DNA of 64,000 nt from Meconema thalassinum (Eukaryota; Arthropoda; Insecta; Orthoptera; Tettigoniidae): the NCBI GenBank assembly GCA_946902985.2, contig OX336396.1, forward strand, positions 232,514,797 to 232,578,796, in the 5' to 3' direction. Positions 33,404-45,461 of this stretch are shown here, in pieces. The first letter of the stretch is position 1; each line of letters begins with the position of its first letter. Made by a program: the position numbers and the translations under genes. Below the pieces are notes generated by a model. The model worked only from the letters and a program-made list of their open reading frames with translations, searched no databases and had not been told where the DNA came from.

Positions 33404-34415
33404 ACAGGGTGACTTCTAATGATATATACAAGATGCCATATAAGAATACAGGGTGCCTCCTAAAGAGCTGTGCAGGATGTCAGAGCAAAATACAGTACAA
33501 AATGCCAGATAAGAATACAGGGTGACTCATAAAGAGATATACAAGATGCCAGATAAGAATACAAGGTGACTCTTAAAGGGGTGTACAAGATGCCAGATAA
33601 CAATACAGGGTGACTCCTAAAGAGATATACAAGATGCCAGATAAGAATACAAGGTGACTCTTAAAGAGGTGTACAAAATGGCAGAGAAGAATTCAGGATG
33701 ACTCCTAAAGAGGTGCATAAGATAACAGACAAGAATACAGGGTGCCTCATAAAGAGGTGTGCAGGATGTCAGAGCAAAATACAGTACAAGAGGCCAGATA
33801 AGAATACAGGGTGACTCATAAAGAGATATACAAGATGCCAGATAAGAATTCAAGGTGACTCTTAAAGAGTTGTACAAGATGGCAGAGAAGAATACAGGGT
33901 GACCCCTAAAGAGGTGCACAAGATGTCGGACAAGATTACAGGGTGACTCCTAAAGAGGTGTACAAGATGTCACACAAGAATACAGGGTGACTCCTAAAGA
34001 GATATACAAGATGCCAGATAAGATTACAAGGTGACTCTTAAAGAGGTGTACAAGATGGCAGAGAAGAATACAGGGTGACTCCTAAAGAGGTGCACAAGAT
34101 GTCGGACAAGAATACAGGGTGACTCCTAAAGAGGTGTACAAGATGTCACACAAGAATACAGGGTGATTTCTAAAGAGATATACAAGATGCCAGATAAGAA
34201 TACAGGGTGCCTCCTAAAGAGATGTGCAGGATGTCAGAGCAAATTACAGGGTGACACTTAACGAGGTGTACAGTATGTTAGATTCAATTCAAATACAGGG
34301 TGACCCTTAAAGAGGTTTGCGAGATATCAGATTCAAATAATGGGTGACTTTTAAAGGGCTGTAAAAGATGTCCGACTCAAATACAGGGTGGTTCCTAAAG
34401 AGGTCGCCGCACGAG
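33404..34415 (+). repeat. 44-bp minisatellite, about 24 units
   Basis: Consensus begins ACAGGGTGACTCCTAAAGAG, then GTGTACAAGATG, then CAGA.AAGAAT. Most units are exactly 44 bp. Two are 25-bp deletions (33492, 33781), 289 bp apart in matching contexts. Four-unit (176-bp) blocks repeat at 33894 and 34070. The array therefore grew by copying multi-unit blocks. A shared sequence with TTAA or GGTAA then GGAGTCTGTTGAAAGAG flanks both sides (about 33325-33355 and 34425-34456). The 100-codon frame on the minus strand follows from the repeat. Confidence 0.95.
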
Positions 34416-34456
34416 AAGCCTAAGTTAATGGGTAATGGAGTCTGTTGAAAGAGCCC

Positions 34457-34835
34457 TCCTGAGCCTTTCTAACATGTGTATAGTACGTCTCTACCTTAAA
34501 AGACAGTACGCATTAAATGGAACGCGCTGATGCCAGATCTGCTGTATATACAAAGTTCTGCAAGGCCGGGCACATGATGTAACATAACTCGTATACAGGC
34601 GTGCTTTTACGCAAAACTCGGGAAATTTCCAAAATATTTGTTTATTGTATATAATTGTACCTCATGCCTTGAAGCGAAAGACGGTAAAATATTTAGATTA
34701 TGATACACCGAAGCTCAGAGCGCGATTTTAATGCACACATTATAATAATTTATAATTTTCAATTATTCAATTATTCATGAATATGATAAGGCCTTTTTCT
34801 CGAATATCATAGGTTATAATACATTATAATATGAC

Positions 34836-34879
<44 letters not shown>

Positions 34880-35269
34880 GTATTGAGGTCCACGTAATTT
34901 ACCCAATTTTGTGTGGTCAAGTGGGGGTATGCAGCCGAAATTAAATTATTCATTTTTTGTTTCTTGAACGAGACGTTGTTCAATTTTATATAGTTCTTCA
35001 CTTACGCCCATACCATTTCGATGCGATTAAGTTCACTGTGGTATGGTGGTGTGGTAAGTTGACAAGCAAGAACATATTCCTCTGCAGTGATAGCCTACAT
35101 TGTCTATTACTAGGCTAGATCCTTCGGGAACATTGAGCAACAATATTGCTCGGCGAACCACTTTTCATATACTTCACCTGTCATTTTGTCGTGTGTGTCT
35201 ACCGTGTTCTTTTTGGCACAGAAACGTTTAACTGCACCATTAACGAACCCTTTTTAATTCCCGGGACGA
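34457..35269. other. Unassigned sequence with (AAT)n tract
   Basis: (AAT)n at 34836-34877. Nothing else is recognisable. Confidence 0.6.
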
Positions 35270-35470
35270 ACAAAGGCAAACTACGGAAACCACTTCGAGG
35301 ATGGCTGAGGTAGGAATCGAACCCGCCTCTTCTCAGTTTTGTCTCATGGAGTTGAGTACACCCCGTTCCAGCCCTCAGACCAGAATTACATTTCTTGGCA
35401 GAGCCGGGATTCAAACCCGGGCCTCCACAGTGACAGCACAGTTACAGCCAAGAACGCAACGAGGCGGACA
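35270..35470 (-). repeat. SINE related to the 752 family
   Basis: On the minus strand CCTGGGTTTGAATCCCGGCT (the GGGTTTGAATCCCGG box B), GCCAAGAAATGTAATTCTGG, and GGGCTGGAACGGGGTGTACT parallel 800-860. CCACTTCGAGGATGGCTGAG matches 905-935 in complement. Box A lies in GCCTCGTTGCGTTCTTGGC and is weak. Confidence 0.65.
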
Positions 35471-36704
35471 ATTTATAAAGAACACAACATCCACTTCATT
35501 TCTTAGTTTTACTTCACATCATCACCTTCCCTCCTTCAAACGTAGTCGGGGGAGATAGCCTGCGGGCCACGTTAGTAAACAAAGTTCCGGTGCGTCAGCG
35601 CTGAGCGGGAGGACTAAGAGAAGTGCTATAACTTATGAATGCTACCTAATATTGAGCTCTGGTTTGTTTTAAAAACTATTTCAGACATTAATGAACATTT
35701 CTTCTCGCTTAATCACCAACGTAAAGTCAACAGCAAAAAACTTTCTCGCTAGCTAACTTTTATGTGACACCATCCCAGATTTTTCAAGTAACATTTAAGA
35801 ACAAAAATCATAACTTTCTTATTATGAAAATAATTACTGCCCTGAGAAGTAGGGTATCTTCTACCAACACCAGGTAATCTAAAAATAAATTCTTGATCTG
35901 TTGCGATCATTAGTTCATTATCTATGGCGTGATAAGTTTTATAAATGCAAAAATATAGATTCGCGCTAAAATATCGTAATTGTGAAATTTGGGCCATGTG
36001 TCAATTATTTATGGCTTTTTTTTTTTATAAAGAGCGGGAAATTCTCTATAATACCACGCAAACATTTTCTTCGATTTGTCACTTTCAATTATTGGGAAAG
36101 GGCAACATCGCCGGGGTAGAAGAGGACGAAGCTAATTGCAGGACATAGGAGTGCGAGTGAGAGGCAAATACTACATTTAATTCCATACTGTCTTTTAAGG
36201 TTGAGACGCTCTATAGCATTTGTAGCATGCGTCATTTGAAATGATATAACGTCTAGTCTTTCAGACTGACTGTAATTTTTTATTCAAAATCATTTTATTG
36301 ACCGTCTGCTGGCATCTTTTGTAACCCTACTTAGTAATGTTTTCTCCCTTATTGACTTACACCTTTTCCCAAAAGGAATTGTGTCTGGAAACTTTCAGAA
36401 TTGGGGATTCCGAGGGATACCTGAGCATGGTCCGTTTTCTATATTTTCATTGACTTTGGAATATACCCTCTAAGTCAGGTGATTTCAATCCATACTTCAT
36501 GAATCTTTGAATAGTTCAAGAGCGGATCATCAGTAAAATGACTCCAAAACCCTCAGCTTTAAATTCACACGCAAAGTAGAGTGAAGTAATCAAAACAAAA
36601 CATGTGACATTTTGAAGTAGCAAAGCTCCTCTGTTAGTGGAAATTCTTAATAATCATTTTGCTTTGAGTTTCTTAAAAGAAAATATAATTAAGATGATGA
36701 TGAT
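35471..36704. other. Unassigned sequence
   Basis: No frame over 90 codons with family resemblance and no repeat ends found. Confidence 0.4.
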
Positions 36705-37440
36705 AATAATTCTTGTTTTAAGGGGCCTAACATCTAGGTTATCGGCCCCTGATGGTTTGGGTGATCGTGAAGATGAAAATGAAATGCAAACTTAAACTAA
36801 AACTGACTACAAACCTACATACTAGAAGAAGAAATGGAAAACTAAAGGAGAATAAGGCAAATAAAGGACAGGAGGAAAAGAAATGCCCTAAACCCTCTAA
36901 GAATGCGGATTGAGGGACTTGGAAGGAAGGAGAGCCATGAAAGGCAGACAGGAAAGTGAAAGAGGAGAGAGTCCGCCCCAAAGGGAAGGCACAAAAGGGG
37001 AAAACGGACCCAGCTCAGGAATCCCTCGGGGTCGCCAACTCCCGAACTCACCAGCCGTGAGCCCCTGAGGGTGTAACATTATCTAGGGTGCACCAAAAGT
37101 GGTGGGGCTACATACTCCCGGCCTCCTTGAGGGCCTTGAGCTGAAGGCAGGAGATAACATGAAAAGAAAAAGAAGGCTGACTCCTCGCAGAAGGAGGGAA
37201 TCAGAAAAGATGAGACAAGAGCCAATTAAGGCGGGAAAGGAAGAGACTCCCTAGGCCTCGGATACCCTAATACCATCGGGGTTGGAAGAGAACAAGAGTT
37301 GACCGAGTGAGGTCGATAGGAAAGAAGACAGAGAGAAGCCCGGCACAAGTAAGTGGAAGCAATGCCGGACTCAGCTGGGGCACCGTGGTCACCAACCCAC
37401 GTCCCACTAGATGTGAGCCCCTGGGGGAAAAAATATAAGT
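36705..37440. repeat. Purine-rich dispersed repeat
   Basis: Begins TTGTTTTAAGGGGCCTAACA; GGGGCC and GGCCCC at 36721-36749 can form a hairpin. Two related submodules follow: GGGTCGCCAACTCCCGAACT, CCGTGAGCCCCTGAGGG at about 37030 and GGTCACCAACCCACGTCCCA, TGTGAGCCCCTGGGGG at about 37385. A related piece lies at 21765-21815. Open frames on the minus strand come from its purine-rich composition. No tRNA boxes or ends are resolved. Confidence 0.5.
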
Positions 37441-38095
37441 AAGACTCTTGGTTTGACATTGGAAGTAATTTCACCGCCTTGTAAACATATTTAGTGCATT
37501 CAGCCAAGAAAAGTATAAATATAATTTTGGAAAACTGGCGTCGAATCCAATAATTTGCACACATCTGTACATGATGTTGACGACTGAAAAATATCTTCAA
37601 TCGTCAATAAGGCAACACTGTAAAGATTTATTTACACCAATCTATAATGCTTAAGCTACATGTTAGTGTTTACACGCTGAAGTAAACACATTAGATTATG
37701 TTGGATTTAATCATAATATAGAGTTATTTACACTATGCAACAGTATCGAAATTTCCAACAAAATTTCTGCGAGAATGATCATTGCTAATCGACTATGAGA
37801 ATCATCCGTGTGAGTGGAGCATCGATTATCATCCACCTTAATAATGAGGGTGGTTCAATGTTCCCAGCAGTATGCTGTACCTAATCCTGCGCTGCATTAC
37901 AAACTCCAACGACACATTGTTCGACACTCAGCAAACATTGACGTGACTAATGATTAGTTCTTCTGGCATAGCTGAGATGTTAACCCTTGAAATACCAATG
38001 GGGTGGTATTTCGTGCCCACCAGTTCATTTTTTACTGTTTATTCATGGTATTCCTTTGCTACGCTTACTGTACACAAAGTTATTGTCTATTTTGA
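37441..38095. other. Unassigned sequence
   Basis: AT-rich. No supported feature. Confidence 0.4.
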
Positions 38096-38570
38096 AACCG
38101 GTTACCTAATAAGGTATTGAATATTCCCGAAGGGAATATGATGTAATTTCCATTTGAGCGGATGAATTATCAATAAATGATAAATGTGGTCCGGTTAGCT
38201 CAAACAATGCCAGCGTTTCGCCCCAGTTTGAGCTTACCGGACCATTTTTATCATTTATTGATAATTCATCCGCTCGAATGGAAACTACATCATATTCCCT
38301 TCGGGAATATTCAATACCTTATTTGGATTGCCAAGGTAAGGCTTTTGTTTTTATGAAAGGGAGTTTGACTCCCGTAGCACATTGGCATGCTCGTGACGTC
38401 AATACTGCCTGTATTTTGTGTCTTGCATGGCCTTCTCAGTATGTGCTAGCCACGCGTATTGGTAGGTGTGTCTGTACCAACTGACGAGCCCAACGGCACA
38501 CTGGAGCGAAACGGTGGCATTGTTTGAGCTAACCGGACTATTTTTATCATTTATTGATAACCGGTTACCT
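38096..38570. mobile_element. Foldback-type element
   Basis: Near-perfect 98-bp inverted arms (38108-38205 and 38226-38323) surround a 20-bp loop. Each arm contains GGGAATATTC-type palindromes and CATTTATTGATAATTCATCC. The loop-side motif GGTTAGCTCAAACAATGCCA recurs inverted at about 38514-38536. The 12-bp direct repeat AACCGGTTACCT lies at 38096-38107 and 38559-38570, outside the whole structure, and may be a target duplication. No protein is encoded. Confidence 0.65.
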
Positions 38571-38872
38571 ATCCACACATTTACTTTTAAAAATTTTGAT
38601 TCTTGTGTAAGATATTAACAATTTTCTTTTAGTGGGCACGGAAACCCCCCTGTTGGTAGTTTCTGTGCCTCATCACATACTGCGCACTGTGGTCATTCTT
38701 TTCTTTTTACGGTTTCAATCAACAGAGTGCAGTATTCTACATATGAGACGTCCAGTTGCAAAACTCGTTTAATCCACTTGTGAATAAGAATTATTTTCAT
38801 GAGAAACGTTTCTCTGGACTTTGCCTCGCGTATCTTTTGTGTTTGTTGTTTTCTACATTTTTAGCCTACTTT

Positions 38873-40306
38873 TCACATTTTGCAAAAATGAGGAAAAAGT
38901 AGACTTATGAGATCGGGCAAATGTGTGACTGTCTGTCTGTCTGTCCTTCTGTCTGTCTGTCTGTCTGTCCTTCTGTCTGTCTGGCTGTGTGTGTGTTCCC
39001 CCCTATCAACTCCTAAACGGCTGGAGCAATCGAAACAAAATTTGGTAGGATTAAAGATCTATACCTGAATATGTCACGGCCATACTTGAAAATGATGTCA
39101 GTGCGACCAACTGCTGAAAAATCGCAATTGAAATTTGAGCTTCATGTTGGATATCTTGGAAGGTATGAATGGGAGCTATTTCAAAATTGGCACACGTATA
39201 GATAATAATATTGCAGTTTAATTTCCAGGAGGCCATACATGGCAGTGTTGCCAAAATGATTATAAGCTTGCTGATAGGTCCAATTTTTAAATGCATATAA
39301 CTTCTATACTATCAATTGGAATTCAACCAAATTTCGTATGTACTATGTGTTCATACACAGATAAGAATGAGCATATTCTTAAGAGCCACCAGGGCTGCCA
39401 ACTGTTAATAAATGCACTCCCTATTGTTTTTATCCAAATACCAATATATCAGAAAGTATGCAAGCAGACAGCTTTAAACTATGCACACGCATAGTACCTG
39501 ACATTCTATATTAATTTGGAGTAACTTATATACGTCAGTGCTATCAACATGATTCTAAGCCTGCTGAGAAGTCCAACTTTAAATACACGTACCTTCTATA
39601 CTATAATTTGGATTTCAACCAAATTTCATGTGTGTTATGTGTACCATAACAGATATGACTATGCGTATATTTAGGAGCAACCAGGGCTGCCAACTGTTAT
39701 TTAGTACTGTCTCTATTTTTGTTACCCTAATATCAATATATCAGAAAGTATGCAAGCCAATAGCTCTAAACTTTGCACACGTATAGTACCTGGCGTTCTA
39801 GATTAATTTGGAGTAACTAATATAGGCCTACGCCAGTGCTGCCAACATGATTCTAAGCCTGCTGATAGGTCCAATTTTAAAATGAATGTAACTTCTCTAC
39901 TAACTAATGGATTTCATTCTAAATCGACACAACAATAGAATATTATTTCAGATTATTTCTGACCAATACATGTATGTCATTGATGCCAACATGATTTTAC
40001 GCGCTGTTAGATGCAATGTTTAACTGCATGGAACGTCCATGCTATCCTATGGACTTCAACCAAATTTTGTATTCTGTACCTTAAGAGATGCAACTAAGAA
40101 TATACTCAGTCACCAAGGCTGCCAACTGTAGTTCTCTATTAGGCTACATTATGCCAGGTATACAGTATTTCGTACTAATTAGAAATTTCGATATTACCAA
40201 CTTAATTTCGTCATTATTCTAGATAGATACATATAGATTAATCATTGGCATGAATCTTAAATTTTAAGAAAAGTAGGCTCTTTAATTCGTCACGGAACTT
40301 CTTGTT
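38873..40306 (-). mobile_element. HINE-like element, second family (copy C)
   Basis: Same architecture as A, B and G with different sequence: terminal hairpin AGCCTACTTTTC / GAAAAAGTAGACT at 38873, CTTATGAGATC, (CTGT)n at 38930-38990, three diverged tandem units of about 290 bp (39295, 39590, 39885; each with CCAGGGCTGCCAACTGTTA or similar), AAGTAGGCT and an end CGGAACTTCTTGTT at 40306. The flanks are T runs on both sides, consistent with T^T insertion without duplication. Confidence 0.75.
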
Positions 40307-40840
40307 TTTTCTTTTTGATTTGTGTTTTTCTTTTTTGGTCTTGTGTTTGCTTTGTGCTTTTGGTCTTGAATTTTACTTTTTGCTTCTCTTTCTTGGTTAT
40401 GGTTTTGTGTTTGTTTCCTGCTTTTGCTTTTTTCTGAATTTTGCTTTTTGATTTGTATTTCTTGTTTTTTGTTTTCTGCTTTTGTTTTGAATTGTTCTTT
40501 TTGCTTCGTGTTTTTTATTTTGGTTTTATGTTGGTTTTCTGGAAAATCAAAATAAAACAAAACAAAATAATAGAAAACGAAATAAACAAAACAAAATCAA
40601 AATATAACAAAACAAAATAAAACAAAATAAACAAAACAAAATAAAAACGAAATAAAATAAAACACAACAAAAATTAAATAAAACAATTTAAAACAAACTA
40701 AAACGAAATAAAATAAATCAATACAAAATAAAAAAAGAACAAAACAAAACAAAATAAAAGTAAACAAAGCAAACTAAGACAAAATAACATAAAATTAAAT
40801 AAACTAAAATAAAATAAACTAATTAAATAAATAATTTTAC
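40307..40840. repeat. Low-complexity pyrimidine-to-purine switch
   Basis: About 240 bp of T-rich text (TTTTTGCTTC, TTTTGTTTTG units) flips near 40545 to about 290 bp of AAAACAAAATA units. The halves are roughly complementary. The 92-codon Lys/Gln-rich minus-strand frame is an artefact. Confidence 0.85.
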
Positions 40841-42713
40841 GACATGATCCTTATTCACAAGTCGATTAAACGAGTTTTGCAACCGGAAGACTCATTATGA
40901 AGCATTCCAACTTGTTTCGGCGCTCTTGGCCTGTTAGTGTATGAGCTGACAGCGGAAGAGGACGTTGCCACTTATGCACCAAGGAATGTCACTCTAAAGG
41001 GCAAAAGTACAACAAAGTTAACAAAACCATCATCATTTGTTTTGATAGCAAGAGGTACACATGCGGAAAACAGTGAAAAAACGATACGAGCCTTACAGTA
41101 GTCGCATATGATGTGTAACATCTGACATGTTATCCTACCTTGAAGTTGTTACCGTTTTTATTATCCTTGACATTCATCAACACACAAAAAATCTTTTTAT
41201 TTTTTACACCCTCATAATACATAACAATTCCATGACTCTCTTTTTTTTCTTCACTGCCTACTTGATATTTCTACTTTCGCAGTGCCTTCTTGATACTCTG
41301 CTGTTACATCACTCTCCTGCCAGTAACGAAGTTACGTTAACAGAGACTGACTTTTTTTTCTCACTGCCTACTTGATATTTCTATTCTACTGTTACAAAGT
41401 AATCCGTATGTGATAAACATTCCACATGGTACAACTGGCAGCTGGATGTGATTCAACTGGCAGTGCGTCTTACACACTTCCGTCCGATCCACTTCCGTCC
41501 AATTTTTCAAAATCACTCCCACAAAAATATCCAGCAACCGAGTGGAAAGATGTTACACATCAAAAACAATCGTATGTTCCACGTGTGTTGAAGATGACGA
41601 AGAGAGTGATCAGTGAATTATTTACTTTCTGAACCTCTTTTTCCGTGATATTTTGATTTTTGTTTGCAACTGTTGTTAATTAAGTTCTAGTTTAGCCATT
41701 TAAGGTTCATTTAAGGTTCAAAATACAAGAAATGTTGACTAAAGAATAATGCTAATCACGCAAAAGGAATTTAGTCTGGTAGTCACAAAATAGCCCCCTC
41801 CTCCCGTTGGTAGCCCATGGTTTGAAAAATAGCATGGTATTGCTCGGGTTAGAGCAGACGCAAGAAAAGCTTACCGAAACTCAACGATACGCAGAGACCA
41901 ATATCAATCGGCGTAGTTTAATGCTCATTGCGGGGCTCCTGTGTGTCCCCCGAATGCTGATAACCGGGCTAATTGCACACTCCATTCTTCAACAACGCGG
42001 CTCGCTTCAAGACGCGGTCTACAGCTGTAAACCAAGCGTAAACCCAGTCATAGTTCAGCCTGCTAAGCCTGGGCAGACGATCCGTTCAGAACTGCTGCTA
42101 TATGGTGCTCTGAATTACCAATAATGATCACTGACAGCTGTCAAAGCTAGCACGTGGGGAAATGCTGCGTTGCCACTGAGGTAGATCATGATTCACAACA
42201 TTCCAAGAGGCTTGCAGGAAGGCACAAATACTGGGGAAGTTAGCCCCTCTGCCTGGCGGTCTAATGACCGTGACGAGTGAAGACACACTGAGTTAAACCA
42301 TGTGCTTACTGCTGTGTCGGCATACATTGCAACATTGCTTGCAGTTGCTATGGAGACTGTTCCCCCTCTCGTCTCCACTCCTCACCTCACCCATCAAGCG
42401 GATGACAGCTTTCACCGATCATCTTTTGTAAATCAGAGTATAGCGAGCTACTGCCGCGAAGTGGGAGGGGCGTTGTATGCCATTACCGAGCACACCCGAA
42501 TCTCCGAACATGGCCGAAGATCTGCGCAGCATTCTTCGGCAAGCTTTTCTTGCGTCTCCTCTAACAGTGGTGGCTGACGGATGATAGAGCAAATGTGTGC
42601 TTGATATCAGAGAAGACTGTATAGGCTACTCTTCCGCGGCTAAACTGATGTAGCTTATTCGTCACGAATGCCGGAGTCCAGATAACACCACATTCACCTC
42701 GGAAATACGTCAT
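40841..42713. other. Unassigned sequence
   Basis: Two near-identical strings CACTGCCTACTTGATATTTC occur about 110 bp apart (41253, 41363), a local duplication. Between 41800 and 42580 the sequence is more GC-rich, with frames of 105 and 91 codons that match nothing I know; a decayed transposon is possible. Confidence 0.4.
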
Positions 42714-42782
42714 ATTTTTGTGTGCGAGCACTCGTGTTGAATAATCGTGTTTCTCAGGAGAACAAGCTGTAACTAAATAAGG
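42714..42782. repeat. Direct repeat, copy 1
   Basis: TTTTTGTGTGCGAGCACTC to AGGAGAACAAGCTG and CTAAATAAG matches 43686-43754 with a few changes. In the second copy it runs straight into the left arm of the mariner-like element. Confidence 0.7.
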
Positions 42783-43685
42783 TACTCATCGACACTACTG
42801 TAGACATTTCATTACAAGTTATCTTGTTTTCTTGAAATTGTTATCACTGATTCCAAGAATATAAACTAGTCGATTTTTGCCACAAGAAAAAGGAAAATTA
42901 AATAAATTTGGGGGGTCTTTTTCAAAGATTAATCAAAAAAATAACGTGCATTTTTAGGACGCGATATCTTTGCTCTTTTTCAAGTTAAGTGAGTCATTGT
43001 TGTCGCAAATTCATCTAATGTACGTTTAGAATGTTGAATAGCAGAATCATTTTTGTATCATTGATTGAGGCAAATATATTAGCTTTGTTTTACAATTTAC
43101 GTTATTTTTATTGAAAAATTAAATGAATTGTGGGGGGCGCGACCCCTAATTTCAATTTAACAGCTTCATTCTGCTTTACAACATAGCTGCATTATTTGTC
43201 TATATTTGAGTTTGTAAATGAAACCAATATCTGCATTCTAAGTGGACATTTTAACTGCCCAATTCAAGACAAATATTGATAAAAATGAAGTGAGAGAAAT
43301 CGTAACTTTAAGTTGAGGTATACATTTAGAGTAAAGAGTCTTACTTTTCAACTCCTCAAAAATTGCATTTTCTTTGGATTTTAGGTCAATCTTCTGCATT
43401 CTTCGACCCGTGAGTATCTCCTACATTGTTTTAGTTCTGGAGTAGACTGTTTCAAAGCCAGATTAATGTGTGCTTTATCTGCTGCACCTATGCGTCAAAG
43501 TGACAGCTGCTGAAAAGCGTGCATACCGATCATTAAAGTGAATATAAATGAGCTAAACAATAATAAAACTAGTATAAACTATATATATTTCTGGAAACTA
43601 GAGAGGACATACTATCGAATGAGAAAATAAAAAAAATTGAAAATTTTCTTGAAAATGATTAATGGAAGGGTCGATGAATACCTTC
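42783..43685. other. Unassigned AT-rich sequence
   Basis: No coding or repeat signal recognised. Confidence 0.4.
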
Positions 43686-43740
43686 ATTTTTGTGTGGGAG
43701 CACTCATGTTGAATAAAAGTGTTTCTCAGGAGAACAAGCT

Positions 43741-44243
43741 GCAATTAAATAAGTGGGAAAGCTCCGGAGATTCGATAGAGGATCTGACAACAAGCCCCGT
43801 GTTACAAGCATTGTTTGTGGTGTACATAACACAGACCGCTTCACTATGCAGGTTGGTCATTTGTGTTGATAAAGTGTACGTTACTACTTACAGTTCTCTA
43901 CAGAAGATGCTCAAAATGGCTACCACGAGCTGTAATACAGGCGTCTATGTGCCGCATCATTGTCTGTCTCACACGCTCCCATATTCGCGGCGTCAGTCGT
44001 ATCTGCTGACATCCTTGCTCTATTCGCTGACTCAGCCTGTCCACGTTATGAATAGGTGTGGCATACACAATGGCCTTTAAATTACCCCATAAGTAGAAGT
44101 CTAATGGGTTGACATCGGGAGAACGAGAAGGCCACGGTGTAACACGTCAACGATCGCGCATACACCATATGTTTACAGGACATGTTTTGCTTGTTGTCAG
44201 GTCCTCTATCGAATTCCCGGAGTTTTCCCACATATTTAGTTAC
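43741..44243 (-). mobile_element. mariner-like element remnant with inverted arms
   Basis: Arms of about 55 bp (43741-43795 and 44189-44243) share TTCGATAGAGGA, CTGACAACAAGC and GTGGGAAA.CTCCGG. The right end continues to ACACCCTGTATT, the CAGGGTGTAACTAAAT start seen in some mariner-type families. Between the arms, the minus strand keeps the end of a transposase: FYLWGNLKAIVYATPI and RHIDACITARGSHFEHLL. Most of the gene is deleted. Confidence 0.7.
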
Positions 44244-44660
44244 ACCCTGTATTATTTATGTAATATATGGATCACTCAGAGAAGTAAATCTGTATAATAT
44301 AGAGTGATACCATTCAACAACAACAACAACAACAAAAAAAGCAAAATAAAAGAAAAAGTTTACCTACACATCAGTTAAATAACATTAGAGCATGCACTCT
44401 CTTGAATCTACAGACATCATTTGTAACACTCCAACAAGTTTTTGACACTAGTTTTTCTCTTCACTGTCTTTTCACGATAAATTTGTCACTGTATATTGAA
44501 TATCTGTTCAGTTTTTCCATTCCTCTCAATAAACTGCACACAGAAACGAGTATTGCCTCCACTGGCCCTCCGTAATTCCTGGAGTCGTTGAGGCATGCTT
44601 CTAATGAACGTTGCAATGTCCTCCTGAGGTATTCTCACCCATTCTTCCCGTAGCATAGGT

Positions 44661-45045
44661 TGCCAAGGTGGGTGAGTGGATATCGTGTGGGTCTACTAAC
44701 CCCAAGATTTCAGGTTCGCTCCTGGCCGTGGTAAGTGATTTTTGAAAGGCGGCAAAAATACGATACTCATGTCATACAATGTTGGCATGTCAAAGAACCC
44801 ATTTGAATTCAGTAGGCCGAGCTCATAATGGCAAAATTAATCTCGGGAGTTTCCGCCAACCCAAAGTTCCTCATTTCTCTACTAGAAAGCGCTCTAGTGT
44901 TCAAGGAGCTTAGAAATCTAACATCTAACCTCCTTGACTTTCATAGTCAAGGAAAAACGAAATTCGACATGCAAGCTACCCTCTGGGTGTCAAAATAACA
45001 AAGCTTGCACCCGGCACCAGAGGCCATACGATATTATTATTATTA
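44661..45045 (+). repeat. tRNA-derived SINE (third family), plus-strand copy
   Basis: Box A TGGGTGAGTGGATA at about 44668, box B AGGTTCGCTCCTGG at about 44712, body as in 7425-7803, and an (ATT)n tail at 45031-45050. It lies just inside the left TTCCCGTAGCAT repeat. Confidence 0.85.
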
Positions 45046-45051
45046 TTATTA

Positions 45052-45461
45052 CTAGTAGACCCGTGCGAGAAATCTCAGATGTTCATAAACCATACTTTCC
45101 CCAATAGGTTTATAATGAGAGACTTAAGGAGAAAGTTTATGTTTTTATTTCAACCAAATGATTATAGAACAATATTTACATTTCAGGATAAAGGAAAGAC
45201 CTCAGAATGTTAATATGACATGAAACCGGCGTCACAGCGGCCCGTGGACAACAATTATGGAGCGTATTTTCCTACATCAACGGTGTTTGCAAATCGCACA
45301 CTTCGTACATTTTTTTAAAAGTAATTTTTTAATGAAATTATAGATATTTATGAAATTATAGTGCAATAAGTCACTGCTAATGTCTATTCTCTTTCATTTG
45401 AATGCTCATTTGCCACGATCGGTCGCTTGTGATCGCCGCAGGAGGGATGTATTTATGATGA
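45052..45461 (-). repeat. Helitron-end-like and unassigned part of the insertion
   Basis: CTAGTAGACCCGTGCGAG at 45052 is the complement of a Helitron 3' end (CTCGCACGGGTCTACTAG). The rest up to 45461 is unassigned. It lies between the SINE tail and the right copy of the 12-bp duplication. Confidence 0.45.

Noticed and set aside
33617..33919. 100-codon frame with repeated HLFRGHP-like text
   Set aside because: It lies in the 44-bp minisatellite, where all frames stay open because the unit lacks stops. It is not a gene.
33404..34415. CRISPR array
   Set aside because: Units are contiguous 44-bp repeats without unique spacers, in a eukaryotic context.
36739..37051. Three overlapping minus-strand frames rich in Phe, Leu, Ser and Pro
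   Set aside because: They arise from a purine-rich plus strand within a dispersed repeat, overlap each other in different frames and have no domain.
40282..40560. Lys/Gln-rich 92-codon frame
   Set aside because: Low-complexity T-rich strand read backwards.
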